Assembly: GCA_919902775.1 (NCBI GenBank)
Contig: CAKKRJ010000009.1
Span: 1-64,000, forward strand
Origin: Burkholderiaceae bacterium
GTDB taxonomy: Bacteria; Pseudomonadota; Gammaproteobacteria; Burkholderiales; Burkholderiaceae_C
DNA: 64,000 nucleotides
Reading direction: 5' to 3'
Below the pieces are notes generated by a model. The model was not told the DNA's origin, made no database searches, and saw nothing but the letters and a program-made list of their open reading frames with translations. Numbering within the stretch: position 1 is the first letter of the stretch; every line of letters begins with the position of its first letter. Both the position numbers and the translations under genes were made by a program. This document shows, piece after piece, positions 48,008 to 56,542 of this stretch.

Positions 48008-49492
48008 TCAGAGCATGACGCCCAGATCCCAGGGGCAGAATTCCTCTTCGCCGTAGCCCATTTGTTCGCTCAGGGTGCGTTCCCCCGAGGCCACCGCGAC
48101 GATGCGCTCGAAAATCCGCGTGCCAACCTGTTCAATCGTCTCACTGCCGTCGAGAATCGTGCCGGCATTGATGTCCATGTCATCGGGCATGCGCTGGTAA
48201 AGCTGCGTGCTGCCTGCCAGCTTGATCGAAGGCGCTGGTTTGCAACCAAAGGCCGAGCCGCGGTCGGTGGTGAACACCATCACCGTGGCGCCACCAGCGA
48301 CCTGCGCGGTGGCACCCACCGGATCAAAGGAAGGCGCATCCATGAACACCAGCCCTCGGCCTGGCTCAACCGGCTCGGCATAGAGATAAACCTCGTTGAG
48401 GTTGCTGGTGCCACCCTTGGCAATGGAGCCCAGCGATTTCTCAATGATGGTGCTCAAGCCGCCGGCCTTGTTGCCAGGCGATGGATTGTTATTGATCACC
48501 AAGCCGCGTGGCTTGACAAAATCTTCCCACCACTGGATGCGGTCCACCAGTTTGCGGCCGACTTCCGCGTTGACGGCTCGGGCGGTCAGAATGTGCTCGG
48601 CGCCATAGGTCTCGGTGGTTTCAGAAAGAATTGCCGTGCCACCGTGGCGAACCAACAGATCAACGGCATAACCCAGCGCCGGATTACAGCTGATGCCAGA
48701 CACACCGGATGAGCCCCCGCATTGCATGGCCAGTTTGAGTTCACGCAGGGGCACGGGCTCGCGCTGGACGTCATTGATGACGGGCAACAAAGATGTGATC
48801 CGCTCAATGGCTTTTGTCACCAACTTTTGGGTGCCGCCAAGCGCTTGAATGGACATGGAATCACCGGGCGATCCGCCCAATATGTCGCCCAGGTTGGCGA
48901 TTTCGCAGCCCAGACCCACCACGATGATGTGCGCAAAATTGGGGTGATCGACATAACCTTTGAGCGCCCGTTTCAGCATGTCCACACCTTCGATCGGCGT
49001 GTCGAGCCCACAACCGCTTTTGTGCGTCAGTGCCAGCACACCATCGACATGGGGATAGGCGTCGAGTTTTCCCTCGAAGTGCCTGGCAATCTGTTTGGCC
49101 GCGGTGGCGGAGCAATTGACGCTGGAAACCACACCGATGTAATTGCGCGTTGCCACCTTGCCGTTGGCACGGTGAATGCCCATGAAGGTGCCGGGATTGG
49201 CGACGAAGTCGGTCGCTTTGGCCTGGGTGCCAAAGGCGTAATCACGCTCAAACTCGGCCATGCCCAGGTTATGCACATGCACGTGGTCTCCGGGCTGAAT
49301 GTCTTGCGTGGCCACGCCAATGATTTGGCTATACCGATGAACGAAGGCACCCTGTTTGAGCGCGTGCCTTGCGACCTTGTGCCCGGACGGGATGGGCCCC
49401 GTCGTGACCAGGCCGCCTTCGAGCGTCGCGCCTTGGGCCAGGTCGCTCAGGGCAATCCATACGTCATCGGATGGGTGTAACAGGGTGATCAT
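48008..49492 (-). CDS. UxaA family hydrolase / altronate dehydratase-like (SAF domain + C-terminal domain)
   Basis: GGLVTTGPIPSGHKVARHALKQGAFVHRYSQIIGVATQDIQPGDHVHVHNL; CGGSSGVSGISCNPALGYAVDLLVRHGGTAILSETTETYGAEHIL. Confidence 0.9.
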   Translation of the reverse strand: MITLLHPSDDVWIALSDLAQGATLEGGLVTTGPIPSGHKVARHALKQGAFVHRYSQIIGVATQDIQPGDHVHVHNLGMAEFERDYAFGTQAKATDFVANPGTFMGIHRANGKVATRNYIGVVSSVNCSATAAKQIARHFEGKLDAYPHVDGVLALTHKSGCGLDTPIEGVDMLKRALKGYVDHPNFAHIIVVGLGCEIANLGDILGGSPGDSMSIQALGGTQKLVTKAIERITSLLPVINDVQREPVPLRELKLAMQCGGSSGVSGISCNPALGYAVDLLVRHGGTAILSETTETYGAEHILTARAVNAEVGRKLVDRIQWWEDFVKPRGLVINNNPSPGNKAGGLSTIIEKSLGSIAKGGTSNLNEVYLYAEPVEPGRGLVFMDAPSFDPVGATAQVAGGATVMVFTTDRGSAFGCKPAPSIKLAGSTQLYQRMPDDMDINAGTILDGSETIEQVGTRIFERIVAVASGERTLSEQMGYGEEEFCPWDLGVML

Positions 49493-49552
49493 GTCGTGTC
49501 TCCTCGTGCTTTTAAGGCGCAATGGTAGGCAGGTGTCAGCAGCTTGTCTTTC

Positions 49553-49585
49553 GAATAGAAGACAATCGATTATGAATAGAAGACA
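49553..49585. promoter_or_regulatory. AraC-family operator candidate: direct repeat GAATAGAAGACA x2, 21-bp period
   Basis: Two perfect 12-mers at 49553-49564 and 49574-49585 between divergent uxaA-like and araC-like genes; the upstream copy pairs with TGTCTT at 49545. Confidence 0.7.
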
Positions 49586-49623
49586 CTTTTTCGACGCAGA
49601 CTTGCTGTTCTGAGCGCAAAACC

Positions 49624-50661
49624 ATGAAGAAAAGAACCGAATCGGTCTATTACACGCACCCCAGCTCCCTGTATGGGCTCGATCGCTTGGCGCTGCTCTT
49701 GCATCAACCCATTCAGCCGCTGCTCAGCCGTGTCGGGCTCACAGAGCAAGCCTTGAAAGATCCTGAGATGGTGGTTTCATATGCGGCGATTTGCAAGTTG
49801 CTTGAGGCATGCGCAAGCGAATGGGATTGCCCGGATCTTGGCATTCGTCTGGGCCAGATGCAAAACATGGAATTTTTGGGCCCCGTGGGTTTGGCGGCAC
49901 GGCTGACCGATACCGTAGGCGAAGCCATCCACGCGGTTCAGCTGAACTTGTCCATCCACTCCAACGCCTTTCACTGTGACACTGAATTTGGAAATCATGA
50001 AGGCACCGACCATGCCCGTATCACCTATGCAGCCAAGCCCCATGCAGGTGGCGGAGCGCAAATGGTTGAATTGAGCCTGTGCCGGATCTACCAGTTTTTG
50101 GCGATCACATCTGGGCTTACAAAACCCAAAATTTTGCGTGTGAGCATGCAACATGCACCGCTCAGTTCATCCAGGCTCGGCGCTCGTTTCTTTGGTTGCA
50201 AGATCTCTTACAACGAATCCGTCAATGCCGTCTATGTCGATCGCGCCTTGCTCAGCGTGCCAACGGCCGTGCGCGATGCCAGCATTTCACCCATCGTGCG
50301 CGCCTACCTGGAGCAGACCCGCCAGCAAACGGAATCAAACATGGTGGAAGTCACCCAACGACTGATCGCGCAGTTGCTGGCCACCGGCCGTTGCACCCGG
50401 GACGCGGTTGCAGAGCTGTTGCATATTCACCCCCGCACCCTGCAGCGCCGCCTGGCGCAAGAGCACACCTCATTTGGCGGTTTGCTCGAAGACTATCGTC
50501 GCATCAAGGCCTTTGAAATTGTCAGCCGAGGCTCTATGCCATTGGTCCAGCTGAGCCTGTTGCTTGGCTATGCCAATCAAAGCGCCTTTTCGACGGCCTA
50601 TCGGCGCTGGTACGGAAAGAGCCCCATCAGCGACCGACTTTTCAGCGCAAACGGGGATTAG
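49624..50661 (+). CDS. AraC family transcriptional regulator
   Basis: TRDAVAELLHIHPRTLQRRLAQEHTSFGGLLEDYRRIKAFEIVSRGSMPLVQLSLLLGYANQSAFSTAYRRWYGKSP. Confidence 0.9.
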   Translation: MKKRTESVYYTHPSSLYGLDRLALLLHQPIQPLLSRVGLTEQALKDPEMVVSYAAICKLLEACASEWDCPDLGIRLGQMQNMEFLGPVGLAARLTDTVGEAIHAVQLNLSIHSNAFHCDTEFGNHEGTDHARITYAAKPHAGGGAQMVELSLCRIYQFLAITSGLTKPKILRVSMQHAPLSSSRLGARFFGCKISYNESVNAVYVDRALLSVPTAVRDASISPIVRAYLEQTRQQTESNMVEVTQRLIAQLLATGRCTRDAVAELLHIHPRTLQRRLAQEHTSFGGLLEDYRRIKAFEIVSRGSMPLVQLSLLLGYANQSAFSTAYRRWYGKSPISDRLFSANGD

Positions 50662-50766
50662 AACGGTCCAGGTCAATACATGGCTTGCGATGGCGCCGCC
50701 ATCAGATTCAAGCTGACTTGGATGTCAATGGTTCGAGAATTTTTAAAATTTCAGATCGAAAATGTC

Positions 50767-50797
50767 TTGACCTTCAGGTTGACTTGAAGGTTAGAGT
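50767..50797 (+). promoter_or_regulatory. MerR-type promoter TTGACC-(19)-TAGAGT with dyad in spacer
   Basis: TTGACCTTCAGGTTGACTTGAAGGTTAGAGT. Confidence 0.75.
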
Positions 50798-50831
50798 GCC
50801 GAGTTTTCCGACTCTGGTATCAGGAACCTGC

Positions 50832-50996
50832 ATGTTCACATCCCTGCTCAAGCGCATCCTTCCCGGCCTCATGGCGACGTTTCTGGTGCAGGCTGCGGCA
50901 GCACAACCGGCAGAGGTGACAGGCCAAAACCCGAGTTCGGGCAAGGCGGTGGCCAAGGCTTTGCTCCAGGCGATTGAGGTCAACCAAATCCAGTGA
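50832..50996 (+). CDS. small predicted secreted protein (54 aa)
   Basis: MFTSLLKRILPGLMATFLVQAAAAQPAEVTGQNPSSGKAVAKALLQAIEVNQIQ; signal-peptide-like N-terminus, lies between MerR-type promoter and merR-like gene. Confidence 0.4.
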   Translation: MFTSLLKRILPGLMATFLVQAAAAQPAEVTGQNPSSGKAVAKALLQAIEVNQIQ

Positions 50997-51027
50997 ACTG
51001 GATGACAACGCAACAAGAAGGTGCTTT

Positions 51028-51459
51028 ATGAAAATCGGCGAACTGGCCAAGCGCAGCGGCTTGGCCACCTCCACCATCCGTTTCTACGAATCCAAGGGAC
51101 TGTTGAACGCCGTGGGTCGTCAAACCAATGGTTACCGGGAGTACCCGTTGGAAGCGGTGGCCGTCCTGTCCATCATCGCCAACGCGCAGCAGACGGGCTT
51201 TACGCTGGACGAGATCAAGCAAATCCTGCCGCAGGACATTGCCCATTGGCAGCACGACGAGCTGTTGCTGGCCTTGCGCAAAAAGATCAACGACATCGAG
51301 ACCATGGAGGTGCGCCTGGCGCAGAGCAAGGCCCATTTGCAGTCGCTGATTCAGCTGATCGATGCCAAGCCCGCGGACATGGCGTGCGCGGACAACGCCG
51401 TGCGGGTGTTGGACAGCATGGGGATTGCCAGCCGCAAGAAAGGCAGCAGCAGGGGATAG
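51028..51459 (+). CDS. MerR family transcriptional regulator
   Basis: MKIGELAKRSGLATSTIRFYESKGLLNAVGRQTNGYREYPLEAVAVLSIIANAQQTGFTLDEIKQIL. Confidence 0.95.
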   Translation: MKIGELAKRSGLATSTIRFYESKGLLNAVGRQTNGYREYPLEAVAVLSIIANAQQTGFTLDEIKQILPQDIAHWQHDELLLALRKKINDIETMEVRLAQSKAHLQSLIQLIDAKPADMACADNAVRVLDSMGIASRKKGSSRG

Positions 51460-51479
51460 AAAATTTCAAAAAAATACGC

Positions 51480-51510
51480 TTGACATTCAAGTTAAGTTGA
51501 ACCTTAAGCT
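51480..51510 (+). promoter_or_regulatory. second MerR-type promoter TTGACA-(19)-TAAGCT with related dyad
   Basis: TTGACATTCAAGTTAAGTTGAACCTTAAGCT. Confidence 0.75.
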
Positions 51511-51561
51511 ACCCCCACGCCGCTCTGAACGCGCGGCAGTCACCGAAGATAGGAAAAAGTC

Positions 51562-52497
51562 ATGCAAACAATTCTTGGCGCTACCGGGCAGATCGCGGTG
51601 GAGTTGGCCCGCGAACTGGTGCGCAACACCACCACCGAGCTGAGGCTGGTGAGCCGCAACCCTCGCAAGGTCAACGCCACCGATGCGGTGGTTGCCGCCA
51701 ATTTGCTCGACACCGAGCAGACGCTGGCCGCCGTCACGGGCAGCGATGTCGTGTACTTCACCGCGGGTCTGCCGCCGGATACGGCGGTGTGGGAAGCCCA
51801 GTTCCCGACGATGTTGCGCAACGCGCTCGATGCCACTCGCGCAGCGGGCGCCAAGTTCGTCTATTTCGACAACACCTACATGTACCCGCAAGACGATCGC
51901 TTGTTGAAGGAGGATGCACCTTTTGAGCCGAATGGCCGCAAGGGCAAGGTGCGGGCAGAGATGGCTGCCATGGTGCTGGAGGAGATGGCGAGAGGTGACA
52001 TCCCCGTGCTCATCGGCCGCGCCCCGGAGTTCTACGGCCCCGGCAAGACCCAAAGCTTCACCAACGCGCTGGTGATCGACCGGCTGAAACTTGGCCAGAA
52101 GTCCCGCGTGCCGGTGCGTGACGATACGTTGCGCACCTTGATCTGGACGCCGGATGCCAGTCGTGCACTGGCAGTGTTGGGCAATGCGCCGGATGCCTAC
52201 GGCCAGACCTGGCATCTGCCCTGCGATGACAACCGGTTGACCTACCAACAATTTGTGGCATTGGCCGCGGATGTGTTTGGCCGGCCACCGGCGTACAGCG
52301 TCATCGGTCGCCTCACGATGACGGTGGCGGGACTCTTCAAAAAGGAAGTCCGAGAGATCAGCGAATTGTTGCCCCGCTACCAGCAGGACAACTTGTTCGA
52401 CTCTGGCAAGTTCAAGCGACGCTTCCCGGATTTCGCGGTGACAAGCTACAGAGAAGGTTTGTGTCAGATTCAGCAGCAAGCCAGCGCGATCGGATAG
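51562..52497 (+). CDS. NAD(P)-binding / NAD-dependent epimerase-like protein (atypical SDR)
   Basis: QTILGATGQIAVELARELVRNTTTELRLVSRNPRKVN; FVYFDNTYMYPQDDRLLKEDAPFEPNGRKGKVRAEM. Confidence 0.88.
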   Translation: MQTILGATGQIAVELARELVRNTTTELRLVSRNPRKVNATDAVVAANLLDTEQTLAAVTGSDVVYFTAGLPPDTAVWEAQFPTMLRNALDATRAAGAKFVYFDNTYMYPQDDRLLKEDAPFEPNGRKGKVRAEMAAMVLEEMARGDIPVLIGRAPEFYGPGKTQSFTNALVIDRLKLGQKSRVPVRDDTLRTLIWTPDASRALAVLGNAPDAYGQTWHLPCDDNRLTYQQFVALAADVFGRPPAYSVIGRLTMTVAGLFKKEVREISELLPRYQQDNLFDSGKFKRRFPDFAVTSYREGLCQIQQQASAIG

Positions 52498-52515
52498 TCC
52501 GGTTTCCTGATGCGC

Positions 52516-52968
52516 TTACGGCGATGGCATGACTTGACCGCGAACCTCGCCGCCTGGATGGGTCTCGGTATGCAGGTTGACATACCATTTTCCAGACATC
52601 AGCTCTGCCGTCTGAGCTGCTGTTAATGTGGCGGATCCCTTGATGGGGCTTTCCATTGGGCCTGTGAGGCCCAATGCCACGCCGGCACTGACGCCAACGG
52701 GTGCTGGGCCATGGAAGTGGCCCGCTTTGACTGGGCCGGACAGGCCCGAATAGGTCACCGTCCAGCTCAATACATGGGTTCGTTTGTCCAAGGTGGCGTT
52801 CAACATGCCCATGCCTGCACTGGTGTTGGCCGGGACCTCATGGGCCCCCGCAAGTTGGGCACCGAAGACCATCGTGCTCGAGTCCTTCATCGCGCCACAG
52901 GCACTCAAGCTCAACGTGAAGGCGATCAAGCCCAGGGACAAGAATTTTTGGGTGTTCAACATGGTCAT
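52516..52968 (-). CDS. CHRD domain-containing lipoprotein
   Basis: LSLSACGAMKDSS lipobox; FGAQLAGAHEVPANTSAGMGMLNATLDKRTHVLSWTVTYSGLSGPVKAGHFHGPAPVG...WYVNLHTETHPGGEVRGQV. Confidence 0.9.
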   Translation of the reverse strand: MTMLNTQKFLSLGLIAFTLSLSACGAMKDSSTMVFGAQLAGAHEVPANTSAGMGMLNATLDKRTHVLSWTVTYSGLSGPVKAGHFHGPAPVGVSAGVALGLTGPMESPIKGSATLTAAQTAELMSGKWYVNLHTETHPGGEVRGQVMPSP

Positions 52969-53105
52969 TCCTTCAAGATGTGATTTATTAAAGAAAATAG
53001 CTGCGCCGTTCAACGCCAAAAAATGATAGCGAGACATCCCCAAAGGGATGCGCCATTTTGTGTGGGCAAACAGACAGACAAACCAATGTGGATCGACCAT
53101 GAAGA

Positions 53106-53153
53106 AAGCGCTTTGCTTGCACCCTGGGTTGACAGGGTGCAAGCAAAGCGCTT
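53106..53153. repeat. perfect 21-bp-stem inverted repeat with 6-nt loop
   Basis: AAGCGCTTTGCTTGCACCCTG-ggttga-CAGGGTGCAAGCAAAGCGCTT; no adjacent T-tract. Confidence 0.8.
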
Positions 53154-53222
53154 GCTTCAACAGCCACTACCCGCTTGAGGGGCGACTCTGGGACGACTGT
53201 GGCGATGGGTGTCAGCCCTTAC

Positions 53223-53342
53223 TGTGAAAGAACAGCCTTCGGTCGCAGGGGCGACCTCCTACAAAAAATTGGACTCTTGTGGGAGCGCATCCCTACAAAA
53301 AACCGAATCCTTGTGGGAGCGCGCCCCTGCGCGCGAATGCCC
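53223..53342. repeat. REP/BIME-like dispersed repeat, family A copy 3
   Basis: TGTGAAAGAACAGCCTTCGGTCGCAGGGGCGACCTCCTACAAAAAA...TTGTGGGAGCGCGCCCCTGCGCGCGAATGCC. Confidence 0.8.
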
Positions 53343-53349
53343 ATTGGGT

Positions 53350-54366
53350 TTATTGCGGCACAAAACCCGAGGCTTTGGCCAGTGAACCCAATACCTTCAC
53401 ATCGTCGAGGTAAAAAGCGTGAGCCTGCTTGACGGTTGTGGGCTCAAAAACGCTCGCACCTGTGGCCTCGATCGTTTTGCGCACTTCAGGCTTGGCCAAG
53501 GCAGCCAAAACAGCCTTGTTCAACTGTTCCACGATGGGGGCAGGCACGGCAGAGCTCACATGCACAGCCGACCACAAAGAAAAGTTCGTGTTCTCCAGGC
53601 CTTTGAATGAGCTGGCCAGTGGGACTTTGGGGAAGCGGGCATTGGGCTTGTCGCTGAGCAGGGCCAAGCCGCGAATCTTTCCAGATTCAATATAGTCCGG
53701 AAATGGGCCGGCGATGGGCAGCAGCGCAAAGTCAATGCGGCCGCCGACCAGGTCGGTCAGGCAGGGGCCAAAACCGGGGTAGGGTACCTGCAGGCTCTTG
53801 GTTTGCAACTGGTTGTTGATGCGATCCATGATCAAGGGGTAAATGGTCCCCGCGCCTGGTGTGCAGTAAGACAGGGGCTTGTCGGTACTGGCTTTCATCA
53901 AGGCGACCAGCTCTGGAAAGGTTTGTGCGGGCAAGGAATTGCGCACGACCACCATCACCGAGGTGTAACCCACCAAGGCCACGGTTTGTGCTTCTTCATG
54001 CTTGTAGTTGGCAGACTTGTAACTGAAGGGCGAGAGCACCAGGTCTTGCTGAGTCGATACCAGCAGCGTGTGCCCGTCGGCCGGGGCTTTGAGCGCTTTG
54101 GTGGTGCCAATCGAGCCACCAGCGCCGACGATGTTTTCCACAATCACGGGCTGGCCCAGGCTGGTTTGCAGTTCACTGCTCAGCACCCGTGCGACCACAT
54201 CGGTGGCACCGCCGGCAGGCCAGGGCACCATGAAGGAAATCTTCTTGTTCGCGTAGGTTTGAGCTTGCGCAGCCGCTCCGAAACTGAGCAACGCCAGCAA
54301 CAGCATGGGCGCAGTGCGCTTGCAAAGTTTGGTGGCATTGGCTTTTAGATGCAAGGTCAGAGACAT
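53350..54366 (-). CDS. tripartite tricarboxylate transporter substrate-binding protein (TctC/Bug family)
   Basis: YANKKISFMVPWPAGGATDVVARVLSSELQTSLGQPVIVENIVGAGGSIGTTKALKAPADGHTLL. Confidence 0.92.
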   Translation of the reverse strand: MSLTLHLKANATKLCKRTAPMLLLALLSFGAAAQAQTYANKKISFMVPWPAGGATDVVARVLSSELQTSLGQPVIVENIVGAGGSIGTTKALKAPADGHTLLVSTQQDLVLSPFSYKSANYKHEEAQTVALVGYTSVMVVVRNSLPAQTFPELVALMKASTDKPLSYCTPGAGTIYPLIMDRINNQLQTKSLQVPYPGFGPCLTDLVGGRIDFALLPIAGPFPDYIESGKIRGLALLSDKPNARFPKVPLASSFKGLENTNFSLWSAVHVSSAVPAPIVEQLNKAVLAALAKPEVRKTIEATGASVFEPTTVKQAHAFYLDDVKVLGSLAKASGFVPQ

Positions 54367-54631
54367 GGAAAGTCCTTTCAAAGTGCGGAATACCGAATGT
54401 GCTTGTTGGATGAAATTCGCATCAGAATTTTCACTCTTGTGAATTGTTGAAGTATTGGGAGTTTCCCTTGGATGTACAGATTTCCTTTGTAATTACGTGC
54501 TGGTGTAGGTGTTTGCACGGGTTTGATTGATGCTCGGTAATCGCGCGATAATGAAAATCATGATATAAATTTCACTTGATTGAATCTTCAATTCAGTGCC
54601 TGTCCAACGCACACATCAAAAAGGTGTTTGT

Positions 54632-56542
54632 ATGTCTACAAGCCAGTCCTCCACTATTGAAGAGCTGACGATTTTTCTAGCCAAGCGCATCTACACCATG
54701 GATGAATCCTTGCCCGAGGCCAATGCTGTCGCGGTCAGCCAGGGGCGCATCGTGGCGGTCGGCTCTTTGGAGGAGATGGATGCCTGGATGACGGGGCGGA
54801 AAGTGACCATTGACAGGCAGTTTGAGGACCGTGTCTTGATGCCCGGGCTGATCGACAACCACATCCATCCCTTCCTGGGCGCGTTGTTGATGCCGATGGT
54901 GACCATTGCGCCAGAAGCCTGGCGTCAGCCCAGTGGCGAACTCGTGCCTGCAGCCAGAACCCCCGAGGCATACCGCAAGGCATTGCTTGAAGCAGCGCAG
55001 GCAGCGGTTGATCCAGCCGACTGGTTCATCACCTGGGGTTACCAGCCCGACTTGCATGGCCGTTATGACCGCCAACTGCTGGATGAGCTGTTCCCAGACC
55101 GGCCTGTCATCTTGTGGCAAAGGTCGTTCCATGAAACCTATTTGAACTCTCGTGCATTCGAGAAGCTGGGGCTGCAGCGTGAAGAATGGGCAGACCATCC
55201 TCAAATCGACTGGGAGAAAGGGCATTTTTACGAAACGGGCTGCAAGCCTGTCTTGTTGGGCATGCTGCCTTATTTCATGCGACCCGAGTGGTATTACGAA
55301 GGCCTGCGGCAGACCACCAAGTTGATGCACATGGGCGGCATCACCACGGCAGTGGACATGCTGTATGGCGCTTTGGCCCCCGAATACGAAGGCAAGGCAC
55401 TCGATCAGGTTTTGCATCAAGAGAACACGCCCTGCCGCGTGGTCAATGTGTTTGATGTGAGAGGCTATGCCAACCGCGCCACCCAGACCGAACTGGGCCC
55501 GCCGGATCAGCCCATTGACTTTGAGGCGGGGCTCGCCGCGATTGACGACCAGGTTGGCAAACGGCAAGGAAAAATCTGGAACGCCAAAGCCATCAAGCTG
55601 TTTGCCGATGGCGCGATTTTTTCGCAGCTGATGCAAATGCGCTGGCCGGGCTATCTGGACGGCCACCAGGGCGAGTGGCTGATGGCTCCGCCGGTGCTCA
55701 AGGCCGGTGTGCTGGCGGCCTGGAAGGCGGGTTACACCATCCATGTGCATGTGAATGGCGACGGCGGCATGGACGCGGTGCTCGACGCGGTGGAAGCCGC
55801 GCAGCAAGCGCAGCCGCGCTTTGACCACCGCTTTCATGTGCACCATGTGGGCTTTCATGCCCAGTCACAAACCGCGCGCATGGCGGCACTGGGCATCCAT
55901 GCCACCGTCAACCCCTATTACCTGCATACGCTGGGTGACGACTACAGTATTTTTGGTCTTGGGCCAGAGCGTGCGGCGCAACTCACGCGCATTGCGTCGA
56001 TGTTGCGTGAGGGCATGCGGGTGTCCTTCCATTCCGATTTCATGATGGCCCCGACCGAGCCATTGACCTTGGCCTGGTGTGCCGCGAATCGGGTGACACA
56101 AAGCGGTCAGGTTTTGGGGCCAACAGAGAAAATTCCATTGATGCAAGCCTTGCGGGGCGTGACCATTGATGCCGCCTGGGCCTTGCGTCTGGAAGACGAA
56201 ATTGGCTCCATTGCAGCAGGCAAGCGGGCAGATTTTGTGGTCTTGGAAGATGACCCCATGCAATTGGGCGCGGACAAACTCCGAGAGGTCCGCGTGGCTG
56301 GGACGGTCTTTGAAGGACAGGTCCACATGCTGCCTTTCCCCGTGGGCTCCTCGTTGCTTGACCAGTCCCATGCGACGGCTCAGACCGCAGAAAAAGTGAA
56401 AACCGCTGGCCGTTATCGGCCAGTCCAGGGGGCGTGCAATGGCGTATCGGATCGCTGTGATCTGGTCCGTACGTGGGCACAATGGCTGCAAACCGCATTG
56501 CCCGGCATGTTGCCTGCGGGTCCTCGATTGAACACACCATGA
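54632..56542 (+). CDS. amidohydrolase family protein (YtcJ-like, PF07969 type)
   Basis: FLAKRIYTMDESLPEANAVAVSQGRIVAVGSLEEM; RVLMPGLIDNHIHPF; GSIAAGKRADFVVLEDDPM. Confidence 0.92.
   Translation: MSTSQSSTIEELTIFLAKRIYTMDESLPEANAVAVSQGRIVAVGSLEEMDAWMTGRKVTIDRQFEDRVLMPGLIDNHIHPFLGALLMPMVTIAPEAWRQPSGELVPAARTPEAYRKALLEAAQAAVDPADWFITWGYQPDLHGRYDRQLLDELFPDRPVILWQRSFHETYLNSRAFEKLGLQREEWADHPQIDWEKGHFYETGCKPVLLGMLPYFMRPEWYYEGLRQTTKLMHMGGITTAVDMLYGALAPEYEGKALDQVLHQENTPCRVVNVFDVRGYANRATQTELGPPDQPIDFEAGLAAIDDQVGKRQGKIWNAKAIKLFADGAIFSQLMQMRWPGYLDGHQGEWLMAPPVLKAGVLAAWKAGYTIHVHVNGDGGMDAVLDAVEAAQQAQPRFDHRFHVHHVGFHAQSQTARMAALGIHATVNPYYLHTLGDDYSIFGLGPERAAQLTRIASMLREGMRVSFHSDFMMAPTEPLTLAWCAANRVTQSGQVLGPTEKIPLMQALRGVTIDAAWALRLEDEIGSIAAGKRADFVVLEDDPMQLGADKLREVRVAGTVFEGQVHMLPFPVGSSLLDQSHATAQTAEKVKTAGRYRPVQGACNGVSDRCDLVRTWAQWLQTALPGMLPAGPRLNTP

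Noticed and set aside
50707-50722. Third MerR-type operator TTCAAGCTGACTTGGA as an independent promoter
   Set aside because: Matches the dyad at 13 of 16 positions but lacks acceptable -35 and -10 hexamers at the 19-bp geometry.
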